Shown in pieces: positions 16,256 to 26,900 of a stretch of DNA of 64,000 bases. Location of the stretch: contig NZ_AP025305.1 of assembly GCF_036492635.1 (NCBI RefSeq), forward strand, positions 4,668,000 to 4,731,999. The letters run 5' to 3'. Below the pieces are notes generated by a model. That model made no database searches. It was not told where the DNA came from and was given only the letters and a program-made list of their open reading frames with translations. The position numbers and the translations under genes were made by a program. Origin of the DNA: Aureibacter tunicatorum (GTDB lineage: Bacteria; Bacteroidota; Bacteroidia; Cytophagales; Cyclobacteriaceae). Positions within the stretch are counted from its first letter, which is position 1. The number at the start of each line of letters is the position of its first letter.

Positions 16256-16718
16256 GTTTGTCAGCAAAGTACTTTTCTACAGCCTTAAATCTGTAATCGA
16301 AAATTTCATTAAGTTTATTTCGTATAAACAAACTATTCGCCACGGCACCTAGCACACCTAATGGAGGCTGATAACTTATCAAATCTGTCATTAGAACTCC
16401 TCCTTCTTGCTCTTCGATATGATGCTGATGATGCCACATAGCATACGGACCAATTCTTTGCTCATCAATAAAAAACGATTTATCCTTAATTTGAGTTATT
16501 TCAGTCACCCATTGCGTAGGTATCCCCAATACCGGCTTGACAATGTAGCTGATGATCATTCCCGCATACATTTCATTCCCCAAATTCTTCGATGTGATAT
16601 CAAATCCCATATAATCCGGAGTTATAACCTTAAGATTTTGAGGATTAGAAATAAAATTCCATACACTATTCAAATCTGCGTCAATCAACTGGGTCTTTCT
16701 AAATTGATAAAATGCCAT
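16245..16718 (-). CDS. SRPBCC-fold protein
   Basis: The 157-residue product resembles START/Bet v1-like ligand-binding proteins. It opens with 'TQLIDADLNSVWNFISNPQNL', the usual polyketide-cyclase/SRPBCC start. 'WVTEITQIKDKSFFIDEQRIGPYAMWHHQH' lies in the middle and a long C-terminal helix ends it. A role in binding a hydrophobic ligand is inferred. The open frame reaches 16778. The ATG at 16718 (MAFYQFRKTQL) fits family starts better than the upstream one. Confidence 0.8.
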   Translation of the reverse strand: MAFYQFRKTQLIDADLNSVWNFISNPQNLKVITPDYMGFDITSKNLGNEMYAGMIISYIVKPVLGIPTQWVTEITQIKDKSFFIDEQRIGPYAMWHHQHHIEEQEGGVLMTDLISYQPPLGVLGAVANSLFIRNKLNEIFDYRFKAVEKYFADKQAG

Positions 16719-16880
16719 AGTTTTTTTAGAATACGAACGAAACAAAATGTTTAATGTTTCATTAAAATTAATGAACAAAAATAAAGGAAAGCATATATTC
16801 TATTTTTTATTATTAAAATAACAACATATTATAACCTTTTGATCTTATATAAATACCGCTAAGGATAAGGGAAGGAATAT

Positions 16881-17543
16881 ATGTATAGATCAAATGAAAT
16901 CGAAAAATTGCTGAGTGAAGAAAAATTAAATACGATAACCCATGGTTTTGGAGCCTTATGCGGAATAGTGGCTACAGTGATTTTGTCTATAGAAACTTCT
17001 GAAATAGATGGTTTTTGGAGAAAGTTGAGCGCGGTTACTTTTGGCATATGTTTTATGATCGTATATACAACTTCAACCATATACCATGGGACAGTGAACC
17101 CCAGATGGAAAGAAATATTTCAAACTCTGGATCATTCCGCTATTTACTTGATGATCGCAGGAACGTACACGCCTCTTGGCGCTTATTCCGCCTATCATTA
17201 CCCTTGGGGCAAGTACGCATTGATTGGTATATGGTTATTAGCAAGCATAGGCATATTTTTCAAATTCAAATACACCAAAAGAAATGAAGTCTATTCAACT
17301 TTAATCTATCTTATAATGGGATGGGGGGCTATTCTTGCCGTCAAGCCCTTATTTCATGTCATAGAAACACCCGGCAAAGCATTAATCATCATAGGAGGCT
17401 TAGTATATACACTCGGTACTATATTTTATCTATGGAGAAGAATACCCTATAGCCATGCGATATGGCATATGTTCGCAGTAGGAGGAAGCGTATGCCATTT
17501 TTTCGCCATCTACAGATATATTATACCTCTGGAATTCGACTAA
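16881..17543 (+). CDS. Hemolysin III family (PAQR/TrhA) membrane protein
   Basis: The 220-residue protein has seven predicted membrane spans. It also has the conserved metal-site residues of the PAQR superfamily: TSTIYHG, DHSAIYLMIAGTYTP and PYSHAIWHMFAVGGSVCHF, providing Ser, Asp and three His. Bacterial members are linked to membrane energetics, and the haemolysin name is historical. A strong GGAAGGA Shine-Dalgarno precedes the ATG. The 3' end overlaps the convergent DsbA-family gene by 4 bp. Confidence 0.92.
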   Translation: MYRSNEIEKLLSEEKLNTITHGFGALCGIVATVILSIETSEIDGFWRKLSAVTFGICFMIVYTTSTIYHGTVNPRWKEIFQTLDHSAIYLMIAGTYTPLGAYSAYHYPWGKYALIGIWLLASIGIFFKFKYTKRNEVYSTLIYLIMGWGAILAVKPLFHVIETPGKALIIIGGLVYTLGTIFYLWRRIPYSHAIWHMFAVGGSVCHFFAIYRYIIPLEFD

Positions 17544-18241
17544 CCTGCTGTAGTATCGCACTGATCCTCGGAACAATTCTGGCCATGAGTCTCCCTAATT
17601 GCTTCTCCCGACAATTCATCGAATATCTTAATAAATGTTTCAGGGTATTGTGCACCCTTGACCATATATTTATCATTGATAATAAAGCAAGGAACTGCGT
17701 CAATTCCCATATCCCTGATGCTTAACTCTTCTTCCTTGATTTCTCTGCTTCCAGTATGCTTGTGGGAAAAAGCCTCAATAATAGCATTTGACAAACCTAC
17801 ATCATTAGCTAATTCCAGTATATTGTCCTTGATAGTTAAATCTATTCCTTCAGTAAAGAATGCCTTGAACAAACGCTTTTTGAAAACATACTGTTTTTTT
17901 TCATAAGAAGCCAACCATAACAATCGATGAAGCTCAAAGGTATTTGGCATCCTTTCTATGGCGTCCATATTCATTTCCAAACCAATTTGCCTAGCGGAAA
18001 CCTCCACAGTATTAATCAAACTTTCAACCGCGGATTGACTGCCGAACTTTGTCTCCAGATACGCGTTTCTAGATATCCCTTCTTTTGAAAGGTGAGGATT
18101 CAATTGAAAGGCCTTAAAATTGATATCAAAAGAATACCGTTCGCTCGACTCGGAAACAGCTTTCTCCAGCCTCTTCAAGCCTATATAACACCATGGACAT
18201 ACGATGTCTGAAACTATATCGATCTTTATTTTATCTTTCAT
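17540..18241 (-). CDS. DsbA-family FrnE-like thiol oxidoreductase
   Basis: The 233-residue protein has the thioredoxin-fold start 'KIDIVSDIVCPWCYIGLKRLE' with the CPWC redox site (C15, C18). A helical insertion follows, then the cis-Pro strand 'GIDAVPCFIINDKYMVKGAQ'. This is the FrnE/2-hydroxychromene-2-carboxylate isomerase-like branch. No signal peptide is seen, so it acts in the cytoplasm. Its tail carries two further Cys (QNCSEDQCD). The 3' end overlaps the hemolysin III gene by 4 bp. Confidence 0.88.
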   Translation of the reverse strand: MKDKIKIDIVSDIVCPWCYIGLKRLEKAVSESSERYSFDINFKAFQLNPHLSKEGISRNAYLETKFGSQSAVESLINTVEVSARQIGLEMNMDAIERMPNTFELHRLLWLASYEKKQYVFKKRLFKAFFTEGIDLTIKDNILELANDVGLSNAIIEAFSHKHTGSREIKEEELSIRDMGIDAVPCFIINDKYMVKGAQYPETFIKIFDELSGEAIRETHGQNCSEDQCDTTAG

Positions 18242-18308
18242 GTGTTTCTAAGTGAGATGAACCGTAATCCTTATGGACGAATTTAACTATAAAAATGTTA
18301 CCAAAGTA

Positions 18309-20858
18309 TTAAAACTTAAACCCAACCTTAAAAATTACTCCCTTAAACTCATCATTAACTATCGCTGTAGCCAATTCCAAACTTGCAATAGTGAAAACAT
18401 TGTCTACTCCGTAGCCAATTTCAACATAATTGCCTAATACCGGTGTGTATAAATAATTAGCGAAAAATAACTCTCGAATGAATGTTTTATTTAGCCAAGG
18501 CAATCTTTTGAGTAATATTCTATCTGCATAGACCGTACCGAAAAGCTGAAAATAGCTTTCCTCAGTACTGTACTCATAGTAATTCAAGAGTCTATATCTC
18601 CCAAAGTTTTCTCCAAAATACACAGGCAGTTGAACACTATTAAAATGCATAAAATCCATGAAGAAAACAGACGAATTATTTATGAATGTTCCAGCGACAG
18701 CTTTATACCTTAATTTACTGGCGACACCTAAATCAAATGTTTGTTGAATGTTAAAACTAAGTTCATCAAAATTAACTTGGCTGTTTAAAACTTTCGGGAC
18801 TCCCTTGGTATAAGATATTTCAAAGGTCGGAAACTTTGAATAAGCCATCCTTTTCTTGCCATCGATTATTCGATAATAGTATTGAGGTGTGAATGCCAAT
18901 TTTCCTGAAAATATCAAAGCAGCGTGATCATCAAATGAAGTATTGTCAATTTCTTTATTTTCAGGAGCGTTAGGAGTAAATTCTCTATCCCAAGGGAAAA
19001 AATACCATCCAGAGTGATTCCTCAAAGCCTCGCGATATGCCCATTCGGCTGTGGTTGTCAAAACAAGGCCATTGGCGATATCAACCGTATTATCCAATTT
19101 CAAAAAATCTTTCTGATAAAACTTCTTTAGGTTTTCCTTTAAAATCAATGTCCCAAACACATTAACCCAAGTATTCATACCTGTTTCTTCATTGAAATCA
19201 ACCACATCACGTCCACCTTTTATTGAAAATTCCCCACGACTCAATGGAGCATACTTGTAGTTTATCTCTCCAATGCCTAGCCATACTTTTCTGGAAAAAG
19301 CATACCTTGTTTTTCCCACAACCTCGAGTTCATTATTTTCATAGTCCTTAGTAAACTTGAGGCCTGTGCTCATTTTCAATCCGTCTACCGTATTATACTC
19401 CAGATCTTGCAACAAGCCCAAATATCTCAATTCTTTCTTCAAGCTATCATTTTCCGCTAAATCAACTCCAAAAATCAAGGAATCGAATACTTTACCAATC
19501 TTGCTTGCCTTGCTGCTATCCACTTCGTTATTACTTTCGATAAATTTCAAAGTATCCAGTTTGATATAACTCTGCTCTTCTCTCAAAGTCAATGGAATAG
19601 GCCTAATCTCTTCCCAATAAATAGAATCCCTCTCATAAGCCAAAGAATCAACCTCCACATCTAAAAAACCTTCATCCTCTTTTTTAATCTCCAATGACTC
19701 CCTTTTCTTGGATGTAGACTTTCTAACTTCTTTTTCTAGCTTTTTCATCTCGCGATTATTCAAGCTTTCAGATACAATCGCTTCTGAAACAGAATTTTCT
19801 TTATTTTCTGAGAGGGCTTGTATTGACTTATTCAACTTGATCTCATAATCGCTTACAGAAACCAGATACTGAACATCAAGCTCAACTCCCAGATATTCGA
19901 TTTGTCCCAAAATATCAAAAGTCACCGGCATCCAAACATTTTCGGAAACAGGAGCATAGCTTTGTTTCATATTGATTAACCCAAACTCGCTATCAAACTG
20001 CAAATTAGCGCTATGGACATTCCACAGTTCTTCAGCGATATATATATGCCCATTAAATAACTTAAGTCCCTTTTGTCTAGGTATAACTTTTATCTTATTG
20101 ATGGTAATGCCGTGATCTTCAAAGAAGCCTTCATACTCAAATCGATAATGCGAAAAAGCACTTCTAGCCAAAGGAGAAAGAACATCGACAAATCTCTCTT
20201 CATATATACTGCTCATCACCATTGGCAATGGATCAAAATCCGTATCAGGCAAATTGCTCTTCGTCGAAAGGATTTTGTTCTTGTATTGATTAGGGTTCTT
20301 ATATTCCACTTCTGCTATAGACTCCACAATCATTTTTTCCTTAAGCAATATATCAAGGCTTTTTCTCATTTCTTTATCCAGCATCCATTTGAAAACCTTC
20401 GGCACTTTCTCCAAGGAAGCAGACCCTTTGACATAAGCCTTTGCAGAATAACTTTCAACCAGATTAAGATAATACGATCGGAGACTAATCGTCTTCCGCA
20501 TAATCGCATATGCAGGGTCTTCGCTTTTGCCTGTTACGCTTACCGTCGCAAGACTGATGCTTTGATTCATCAAGACCACGTCCTGATTTTGCAACTCCGT
20601 CCCATTGATTTGAGCTTTGATCACCTTATTTTGATAACTCAAATGCTGAAAAGTAATCTCATATTCGCCCTTGGGAAGCCTCAAACTATAATTTCCCGAC
20701 TCATTGGAAGCCGTGGTAAACTTTGCATCGCTCGTGTAAATACTAACAAATGGTATCGGATTTCCCTCTTCATCCAATATACTACCTTTCAAACCTTGTC
20801 CTAAGGCACTGGAAATTGAAAAGCATAAAAAAATAAAAAAAAGTAGTTTTGTTTTCAT
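18309..20858 (-). CDS. DUF5686 outer-membrane protein with carboxypeptidase-like regulatory domain
   Basis: The 849-residue protein has a signal peptide (to about 20, ALGQG). A CarboxypepD_reg-like beta-sandwich (about 21-108) includes GSILDEEGNPIPFVSIYT and GNYSLRLPKGEYEITF. A DUF5686-type body and a C-terminal barrel of about 350 residues ending in KVGFKF follow. Such proteins occur widely in Bacteroidota outer membranes and resemble receptors without a plug. The function is unknown. It follows the 205-residue hypothetical gene by 19 bp on the same strand, so they probably form an operon. Confidence 0.85.
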   Translation of the reverse strand: MKTKLLFFIFLCFSISSALGQGLKGSILDEEGNPIPFVSIYTSDAKFTTASNESGNYSLRLPKGEYEITFQHLSYQNKVIKAQINGTELQNQDVVLMNQSISLATVSVTGKSEDPAYAIMRKTISLRSYYLNLVESYSAKAYVKGSASLEKVPKVFKWMLDKEMRKSLDILLKEKMIVESIAEVEYKNPNQYKNKILSTKSNLPDTDFDPLPMVMSSIYEERFVDVLSPLARSAFSHYRFEYEGFFEDHGITINKIKVIPRQKGLKLFNGHIYIAEELWNVHSANLQFDSEFGLINMKQSYAPVSENVWMPVTFDILGQIEYLGVELDVQYLVSVSDYEIKLNKSIQALSENKENSVSEAIVSESLNNREMKKLEKEVRKSTSKKRESLEIKKEDEGFLDVEVDSLAYERDSIYWEEIRPIPLTLREEQSYIKLDTLKFIESNNEVDSSKASKIGKVFDSLIFGVDLAENDSLKKELRYLGLLQDLEYNTVDGLKMSTGLKFTKDYENNELEVVGKTRYAFSRKVWLGIGEINYKYAPLSRGEFSIKGGRDVVDFNEETGMNTWVNVFGTLILKENLKKFYQKDFLKLDNTVDIANGLVLTTTAEWAYREALRNHSGWYFFPWDREFTPNAPENKEIDNTSFDDHAALIFSGKLAFTPQYYYRIIDGKKRMAYSKFPTFEISYTKGVPKVLNSQVNFDELSFNIQQTFDLGVASKLRYKAVAGTFINNSSVFFMDFMHFNSVQLPVYFGENFGRYRLLNYYEYSTEESYFQLFGTVYADRILLKRLPWLNKTFIRELFFANYLYTPVLGNYVEIGYGVDNVFTIASLELATAIVNDEFKGVIFKVGFKF

Positions 20859-20877
20859 TGTAATAGAAGCTAAAGAA

Positions 20878-21495
20878 TCATATTTCCAACAAATTCATGA
20901 ACCGTTTTGGCAAGTCAGAAATGTGATTTCGAATATTCATTAATCTAAATTCTTCATGAAAAGCTTCTCCGTCTTTAGTTGGCAAGATTTGATTCAAATG
21001 AATTTTATTTCGCTCAATTCTCAACGCATTCAAAACGACAACCAATTCCCCCAAATACTTGACATCATCTTTATTAGAACTGATTAACAACATCTTATTT
21101 TTAAAATCTTTAATAATGCCTATCAACTGACTAAAGGTCAAATGCTGATCATCAGGATATTTTTTCGCATGTTTCTTTATTTCCACCAAAGACAGCTTTC
21201 TCCTTTTCACCAATTCATGAATGAACATTTCAAGCAGTGCCTCCGCCAAAGTTCCAAAGTGAAAAATTTCGGATTTGATATTAGATTGTTCCCACTCAAA
21301 AGGCGGATGCAAATATTCATTCAAAGCCTGCTCATAAGCCGCCATATATCTAATGGATATCAATTTTTCAAAAGTATCTTCATCGCAAATCTCATTTTCC
21401 AACAAAAACAAATACTTGTCTTTTATTTCTTCTTTCTTAGGATGTATATTTCTTTCTAGTTCCTTTAAAAAAAGTTCCCACGTCGCGAATGTCAT
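20878..21495 (-). CDS. Hypothetical helical protein
   Basis: I do not recognise a named family in this 205-residue protein. It is predicted almost wholly helical and cytosolic. The 'TLAEALLEMFIHELVKRRKLSL' and 'LGELVVVLNALRIERNKIHL' segments, with an R-x3-N-x-IHL end, recall HEPN-like or abortive-infection RNase proteins. The Rx4-6H motif itself cannot be confirmed by eye. The open frame runs up to 21585. The ATG at 21495 (MTFATWELFLKELE) is preferred, because the extra residues are low-complexity Phe-rich. Confidence 0.6.
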   Translation of the reverse strand: MTFATWELFLKELERNIHPKKEEIKDKYLFLLENEICDEDTFEKLISIRYMAAYEQALNEYLHPPFEWEQSNIKSEIFHFGTLAEALLEMFIHELVKRRKLSLVEIKKHAKKYPDDQHLTFSQLIGIIKDFKNKMLLISSNKDDVKYLGELVVVLNALRIERNKIHLNQILPTKDGEAFHEEFRLMNIRNHISDLPKRFMNLLEI

Positions 21496-21639
21496 AACAA
21501 CTAAAATTTTATCATTAAAAAATCTGAATTCAAAGAATGAGAATAATTTATACATAAAATGTATTTTATTCAAAAAAAGAAACATCTTATAAAAATTAAA
21601 GCTTAAATGTATATAAAATTCATATGATATCTTTTTTAC

Positions 21640-23004
21640 TTGAAATCTCTACAAGAACATATCAATAAACCTGTTCAACCTGTACTTTCGGGAAAATGCG
21701 CACAAGCAAAGCCCCCTCCTGAACATGAGTTCAAGAATCATGAAGATGTTATCCAAAGAGCTGTTGGCTTTGAAGTAGAAATTCCGGGTTTCTTCACCTA
21801 CATGAGCGAAGAGGAGTTTTACAAACATGGGGACTACGGAGCAACAAGCCAAACTCATAAAACTCCTTTTAAAAAAGGCGACACTATCTTTGAAGATGAA
21901 GGCTACAGCTTGCAGGTTGATGTGCCTGAAACAGGAAATGCTTATCTCGAATTTGTCACTGATCCCTTTGAGGAAACTCAAGATGGCTTTCTTCAAATGA
22001 TGGGAGTCATGGAAAAGTTGTATGAATTTGGAAAAGCTCTCAATCAAAAGGTCTGGGAGCGAAACGAATTGGACTTGATAGGAATAAAAGGCATAAAGCC
22101 CTCATCCGGGGTAATGGCGCCTTGGTTTGAAAATGCAACAGTCTTCACTAGGCAAAAGCATGTCATGGGATACTTTCAAATGACCGCCGGCATCAGACAA
22201 GATAAGCTATGGCAATTATTGGAAGATTTAAGCGCTCCCTTGAAAGAAGAAACACAAGAAATGAAAATTAGAAGGCAGGCAGGAAGGACAATGATCATGT
22301 CTGTTAGCGACAAGCCTTATGACACTGCTGGTTCTAGGTCTAGAACCATAAGGTATATTCTCAATGCCATTGAAAAAGTGTCCTTGGAAGAATATCCTAT
22401 GAGTGAATCGCTTATGGGATTGCTATCATCAGTGGTCACTTACCTTTACTACTCTGCATATGAGATTGGGAAGTACGCTAAATCTTTCACGCCTTTACTC
22501 TGGAGAACCGACTTTGCTAAAATGTTCGAATTGCTACCCGAAATGGAACAGGAAGATCTCAAAGCTGAAGATGGAAAAAAATGGGTTGAAGTGGTTTACT
22601 CCGTTTGCAGCAAGCTTCATCGAGAAGATTTTTCCAAGCCGTTTTTCAAAGAAGGAATATTCGTGAATAGCAAACCTGCCATTCATAGAAACATTTTGAA
22701 AGATCTCAGCCGAATACAATGGCTCAAAGGAATCGCCAGAGGTCAGGATTTGCTAACGGAAAGAAACTTCCCTAACAAGCTTCGTGCATATGAATTGGAA
22801 TCTCTAGGCTCCATGGGAGATAGAGTGGATATGGTAGGACATGGGCAAGAACATCAGGCTCCAATTGTCGAATTCCGCACTATCTTAACTCCAAGGCACT
22901 TTTCATACTGGAAGTCATTCGCTCACTCAGCTTTTGAAATGGTGTATGCCCTTAATCACGATATGGAACAAAAATATGGTGAAAACACGCCTTTGGATCC
23001 ATAA
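21640..23004 (+). CDS. Probable eCIS cargo/effector with amidoligase-like features
   Basis: The 454-residue protein starts at a TTG. No in-frame ATG lies upstream. Its first 50 residues are disordered and Pro/Lys-rich (QPVLSGKCAQAKPPPEHEF). They end in a VIQR motif directly before a folded domain, a layout common in proteins linked to eCIS loci. The folded part begins AVGFEVEI, then YLEFVTDPF, and ends with PIVEFRTIL. The pattern is reminiscent of amidoligase-type enzymes (GxExEF, E-VTPP, VELR), but this match is weak. It has no Sec signal. The contractile-system tape measure gene ends 930 bp further on, on the other strand. Confidence 0.5.
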   Translation: MKSLQEHINKPVQPVLSGKCAQAKPPPEHEFKNHEDVIQRAVGFEVEIPGFFTYMSEEEFYKHGDYGATSQTHKTPFKKGDTIFEDEGYSLQVDVPETGNAYLEFVTDPFEETQDGFLQMMGVMEKLYEFGKALNQKVWERNELDLIGIKGIKPSSGVMAPWFENATVFTRQKHVMGYFQMTAGIRQDKLWQLLEDLSAPLKEETQEMKIRRQAGRTMIMSVSDKPYDTAGSRSRTIRYILNAIEKVSLEEYPMSESLMGLLSSVVTYLYYSAYEIGKYAKSFTPLLWRTDFAKMFELLPEMEQEDLKAEDGKKWVEVVYSVCSKLHREDFSKPFFKEGIFVNSKPAIHRNILKDLSRIQWLKGIARGQDLLTERNFPNKLRAYELESLGSMGDRVDMVGHGQEHQAPIVEFRTILTPRHFSYWKSFAHSAFEMVYALNHDMEQKYGENTPLDP

Positions 23005-23084
23005 TATTAGCATCAAAAAGTCTAATTTTCATTCAAACCATCTTTTGCACTTGTAGTTATTTCCTAAGATAAAATTTATTCTTA

Positions 23085-23915
23085 ATGAAAAAACTAGCCT
23101 TACTCATAGCTACAAAAGATATTATCTGGAAAGCATTGTCATCGTTTGCTTATTTTTTTGTCTTATGCTATCGACTTCGAAAAATGTTTTTGCACAAATC
23201 CTTAGCCAAAAAGGTCGATATGAAAATATTCAATGAAATGAAGGTTTTAAGCGGCCCTTTCGAAGGAATGCAATATCCTTGTATTGATGCGGTTGGCAGC
23301 ACTATTTACCCCAAATTAATTGGATCTTATGAAAAAGAGCTTTGGCCAACTATTGAGCAAGTCAAAAACAAGAGTTACTCATGCGTTTTCGATATTGGCT
23401 GCGCTGAAGGGTACTATGCGGTAGGACTAGCCAAATCAATGCCTAGCACAAAAGTTTATGCCTTTGACCTTGACCCTGTAGGCAGAAGGCTTTGCCATCG
23501 CATGGCCAAGCTTAACAATGTGCAAGACAAAGTTATCATCAAAGAATATTGCGACCCTGAATTCTTAAATGATTTTGAGTTTGGAGAAGCCGCATTAATC
23601 ATTTCCGACTGTGAAGGATTTGAAAAACTTCTTTTTAATGAAAATAATATCGAGAATCTCAAAAAATGCGATTTAATCATCGAAACTCATGATTGCTACG
23701 ATATTGAAATCTCTACGTATCTCAAAAAATTATTTGAAGACACTCATGTTATCCATTCTGTTTTGAGCACAGATGATGTCCAAAAAGCATTGCATTATAA
23801 CTTTGACACTATTCAGAACCTCAGTCTGGACCAAAAGAAATATCTATTGTCAGAAAGAAGGTCTTCGATCATGGAATGGCTTTATTGCGAATCAAAGCAT
23901 AATTTAAACCGTTGA
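23085..23915 (+). CDS. SAM-dependent methyltransferase-like protein
   Basis: The 276-residue protein has motif I 'CVFDIGCAEGYYAVGLA' at about 99-115. The acidic motif II is in VYAFDLDP, and ALIISDCEGFE takes the place of motif IV. The preceding segment (ISGPFEGMQYP-like) resembles the FkbM or PrmA groups. A hydrophobic stretch near 10-30 might bind membrane. The substrate is unknown. It lies between the probable cargo gene and the convergent tape measure gene (17-bp gap), so it could modify a component of the system, but this is a guess. Confidence 0.7.
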   Translation: MKKLALLIATKDIIWKALSSFAYFFVLCYRLRKMFLHKSLAKKVDMKIFNEMKVLSGPFEGMQYPCIDAVGSTIYPKLIGSYEKELWPTIEQVKNKSYSCVFDIGCAEGYYAVGLAKSMPSTKVYAFDLDPVGRRLCHRMAKLNNVQDKVIIKEYCDPEFLNDFEFGEAALIISDCEGFEKLLFNENNIENLKKCDLIIETHDCYDIEISTYLKKLFEDTHVIHSVLSTDDVQKALHYNFDTIQNLSLDQKKYLLSERRSSIMEWLYCESKHNLNR

Positions 23916-23932
23916 TGAGTTATCCAACTTCA

Positions 23933-26900
23933 TCAATACCATTCCACCTCGATTGGCACTTCAAGCCAAGGATACTTGATCATTCCCAAGCTCCATGGGA
24001 GCTGGCCTAATAATATATCAACTGTTTTTTTCTCTACCGTAACTCGCCATACTCTTCCGCCTTCATTAACAACCTTTCCTTCTCTCATCAAAAAAGTCGC
24101 TCTCAAATTGTCTATATCTTTTGTTTTGGCTCCTTTCCAATGATCCAATACCGATGACAACAGCCCGTCGCATGTGTTCATGTCTTTTTCTGTCAGTTCA
24201 ATTTCCACCGGCAATGGCTCTTCGAGAGGATAACCGCACATCACCTTGTTAAGATACAGTTCCTGTTCAGGTATATCTGTTCTTTTTGACACCAAATACT
24301 GCAATACATATACGGCTTTTTCCTGACTTTCACGATCATGAAAACCTTTATTGTCCCTCAACTCCAACATTTTAAAAAGTCTTGGCAAAAATGGATGCAA
24401 AAGCACCAAACCAGCATTATTCACATATACTGGCTGAGAAACATTTTCAGGCAGGTCATTGAACTCGTATCTTATCTTTTTCTTCGCCTTTTCAAGCTCT
24501 TCTTCAATTTTCATCAATCTTTGCTCAACTTCAAAATGTTTTTTATTGTCCTTCTGAACATTATCGGACTTTTCATCCATTGAGCTTTGCGTCTGTTTGA
24601 TCTGATATTGAATGTGCTCGGACTCTTCTTTCAGTTCTTTTATGCTCTGATGTTTGTTGGCTACTAAAAGATTGAAATTCTTCAGCGTTTCTTTTTGTTC
24701 CGATATATTTTTCTTCAACCTTTCAATTCTTTCGGATTGCAACTCAACGGCTTCATAACTTGCGAATATAGGTTCTAAAATGTTCCCGAATGAAACCTTG
24801 GAGATATCAAGCAATTGATGTTCTAAAATAAACTGAATAAATACTTTCAAGATATATATATCAGAAATCAATTTTTCCAAAAACTGCTTCTCTATAGCCT
24901 TTTGGTCTTCTCCAATGCCTGAGCTTTCCTTTAATGCCCCTTCCTCTTTTTGGTCATCGTTATGCTCTAGCTTAGACAACTCTTTAGCTATTACATAGTC
25001 CAATTGCTTTTGGTAATCAGCATCAGTTGATTCAAGCTTTAAGATTATCAAAACCGATTCAACAATTTTAGCATATTCACTCATCCGCTCTTGGCTAATC
25101 TCATCAATAGCCAAATCCTTATTATGATCAACCCTTATTGCAATAGCCTTAGATAGGGCTTTTTGCAAAAATTTCTCTCTACTTTTTTCTTCTGTAAATC
25201 GTGCCTTGCCCTCAAAAATAGACTCCCTAACTTCCTTAAAGCTTTCCCTATCTTCATAAAGAATCAAAAAATAAGCGGAAATAAAGCCACTTTCTAATAC
25301 TCCCATCTTATCGCTGAAGATTCTCCCTTCACGCAACTCTATGCCTAAGCTTTTTGCCAACCACATATAATCTTCAGGCTTTTCCTCTGCTTGCTCGTAA
25401 TCTTGAGCAAAAGACAAAAACAACTTTAGCGTTTCTCCCCAAACGAGTCGCTCTGTTTCCAAACCTTCACGATCAATCAATGTTTCATTGTATGACACTT
25501 CCAGTACTTCTTTCCTAGCAACAAGCTTGGTCATTTGTCCTTCCAATCCGCTAAGTTCCTGTGATATTGTCAACAAGCTGTTTTGAAAAAAGCCCGTCTC
25601 TTCCTCAAGTTCTTTTAGCTGTTGATCATTTTCACGAACCAATTTTTGCAAGTCATTCAATAAGGACATTTGCTCTTTCAACCATTCACGCACAGCATCA
25701 GCCTCCTTCTTCTTCAACTCCATCTCTTTCATAACATCATCATGTTGTGCCAAAAGCTCCGCCAACTCTTCTCTTTCCAAATCTTTCTCCGTCCATTGAT
25801 ACTGCAAGTCTTTCACCTTGGGGAATAAGCTTATAATATCATCAGCTACTGATTCGTCTGTCAACAAACTTTGATAGTACATTTGAATAGCCAGTCTATT
25901 TGACGAAAAGGCGTAACTCTTCGATATCTTTTCCATGACTACTTTCAACTGTATCAATTCAGATTGCCTATTATAAATTCCTTGGCTTAAAATGCTTTTT
26001 GTCCAAATTGGCTGTAGCCATTTCCAAGCTTTCATAATGGCTTCCTCGCCCTGGATTTTATTCTTCGAAATTGAAACTACGGACATAGACAGCACACTCA
26101 ACCATTGGTGCCAATCTCTAACAAATTCGCTGGAAATAGCTGATAAGACTTCCATAAATGAACGATACGAAAATTTATCAAGCAATTTCAAGACATTAGG
26201 CTTGTTAGAATGACTCAAAAAGATCGCTTTAAAATTTGAATCTGAATTTATATAATTGAATAACGCTCTTTCGATGACTTCTAGGTTCCACGACCTGTCA
26301 AGCGATTTTCCCAATGTCAGAAAATCAATCAATTCTTGCTTTAAATTCACTTCCTTTGATTCCGGAACTAAATGCAAAGCTATTTCCTTTACAAACTCTT
26401 CATTTTGAGAAGCTGAAAATGATTCTCTCAGCGTATTCGGAACTTCTGTTTTGGCTAATAATCTCTTCCATTTTTCGACCAACATTTTATCCGCTGTTCC
26501 CCTCAATACCTTCTCCAGCTCTGGAGTTGATAGTTCTCTTTTTACGGACAAGACGAATTCTTTCCCTTTGGCCACATATTGCTTTAAAACTCCTAAAAAA
26601 CTATCATCAATTTGAATTTTCAAGCGAGCAACAAATTTCAACAAAGATTCGAAGAAAATCGGACCGGCAACAGCATCGCTCATGATAGACTCAAGTCCAT
26701 GGTGCAAAGCTCTGGGATTAGAAGAAAATGATAGGCTAATTTCCTCAATCAAGCGCTTGTCATCGTACTTCAACGCAGGCAATAATAAATTGATATCAAA
26801 CTGGTATTGAGAATTGCTAAAGTCTAATAGCTCTACAGTAGAGCTTTCCAAGTTATACTGTTTCAGAATCAATTTCCTCAATTTCTCCGGCAACTTGTCA

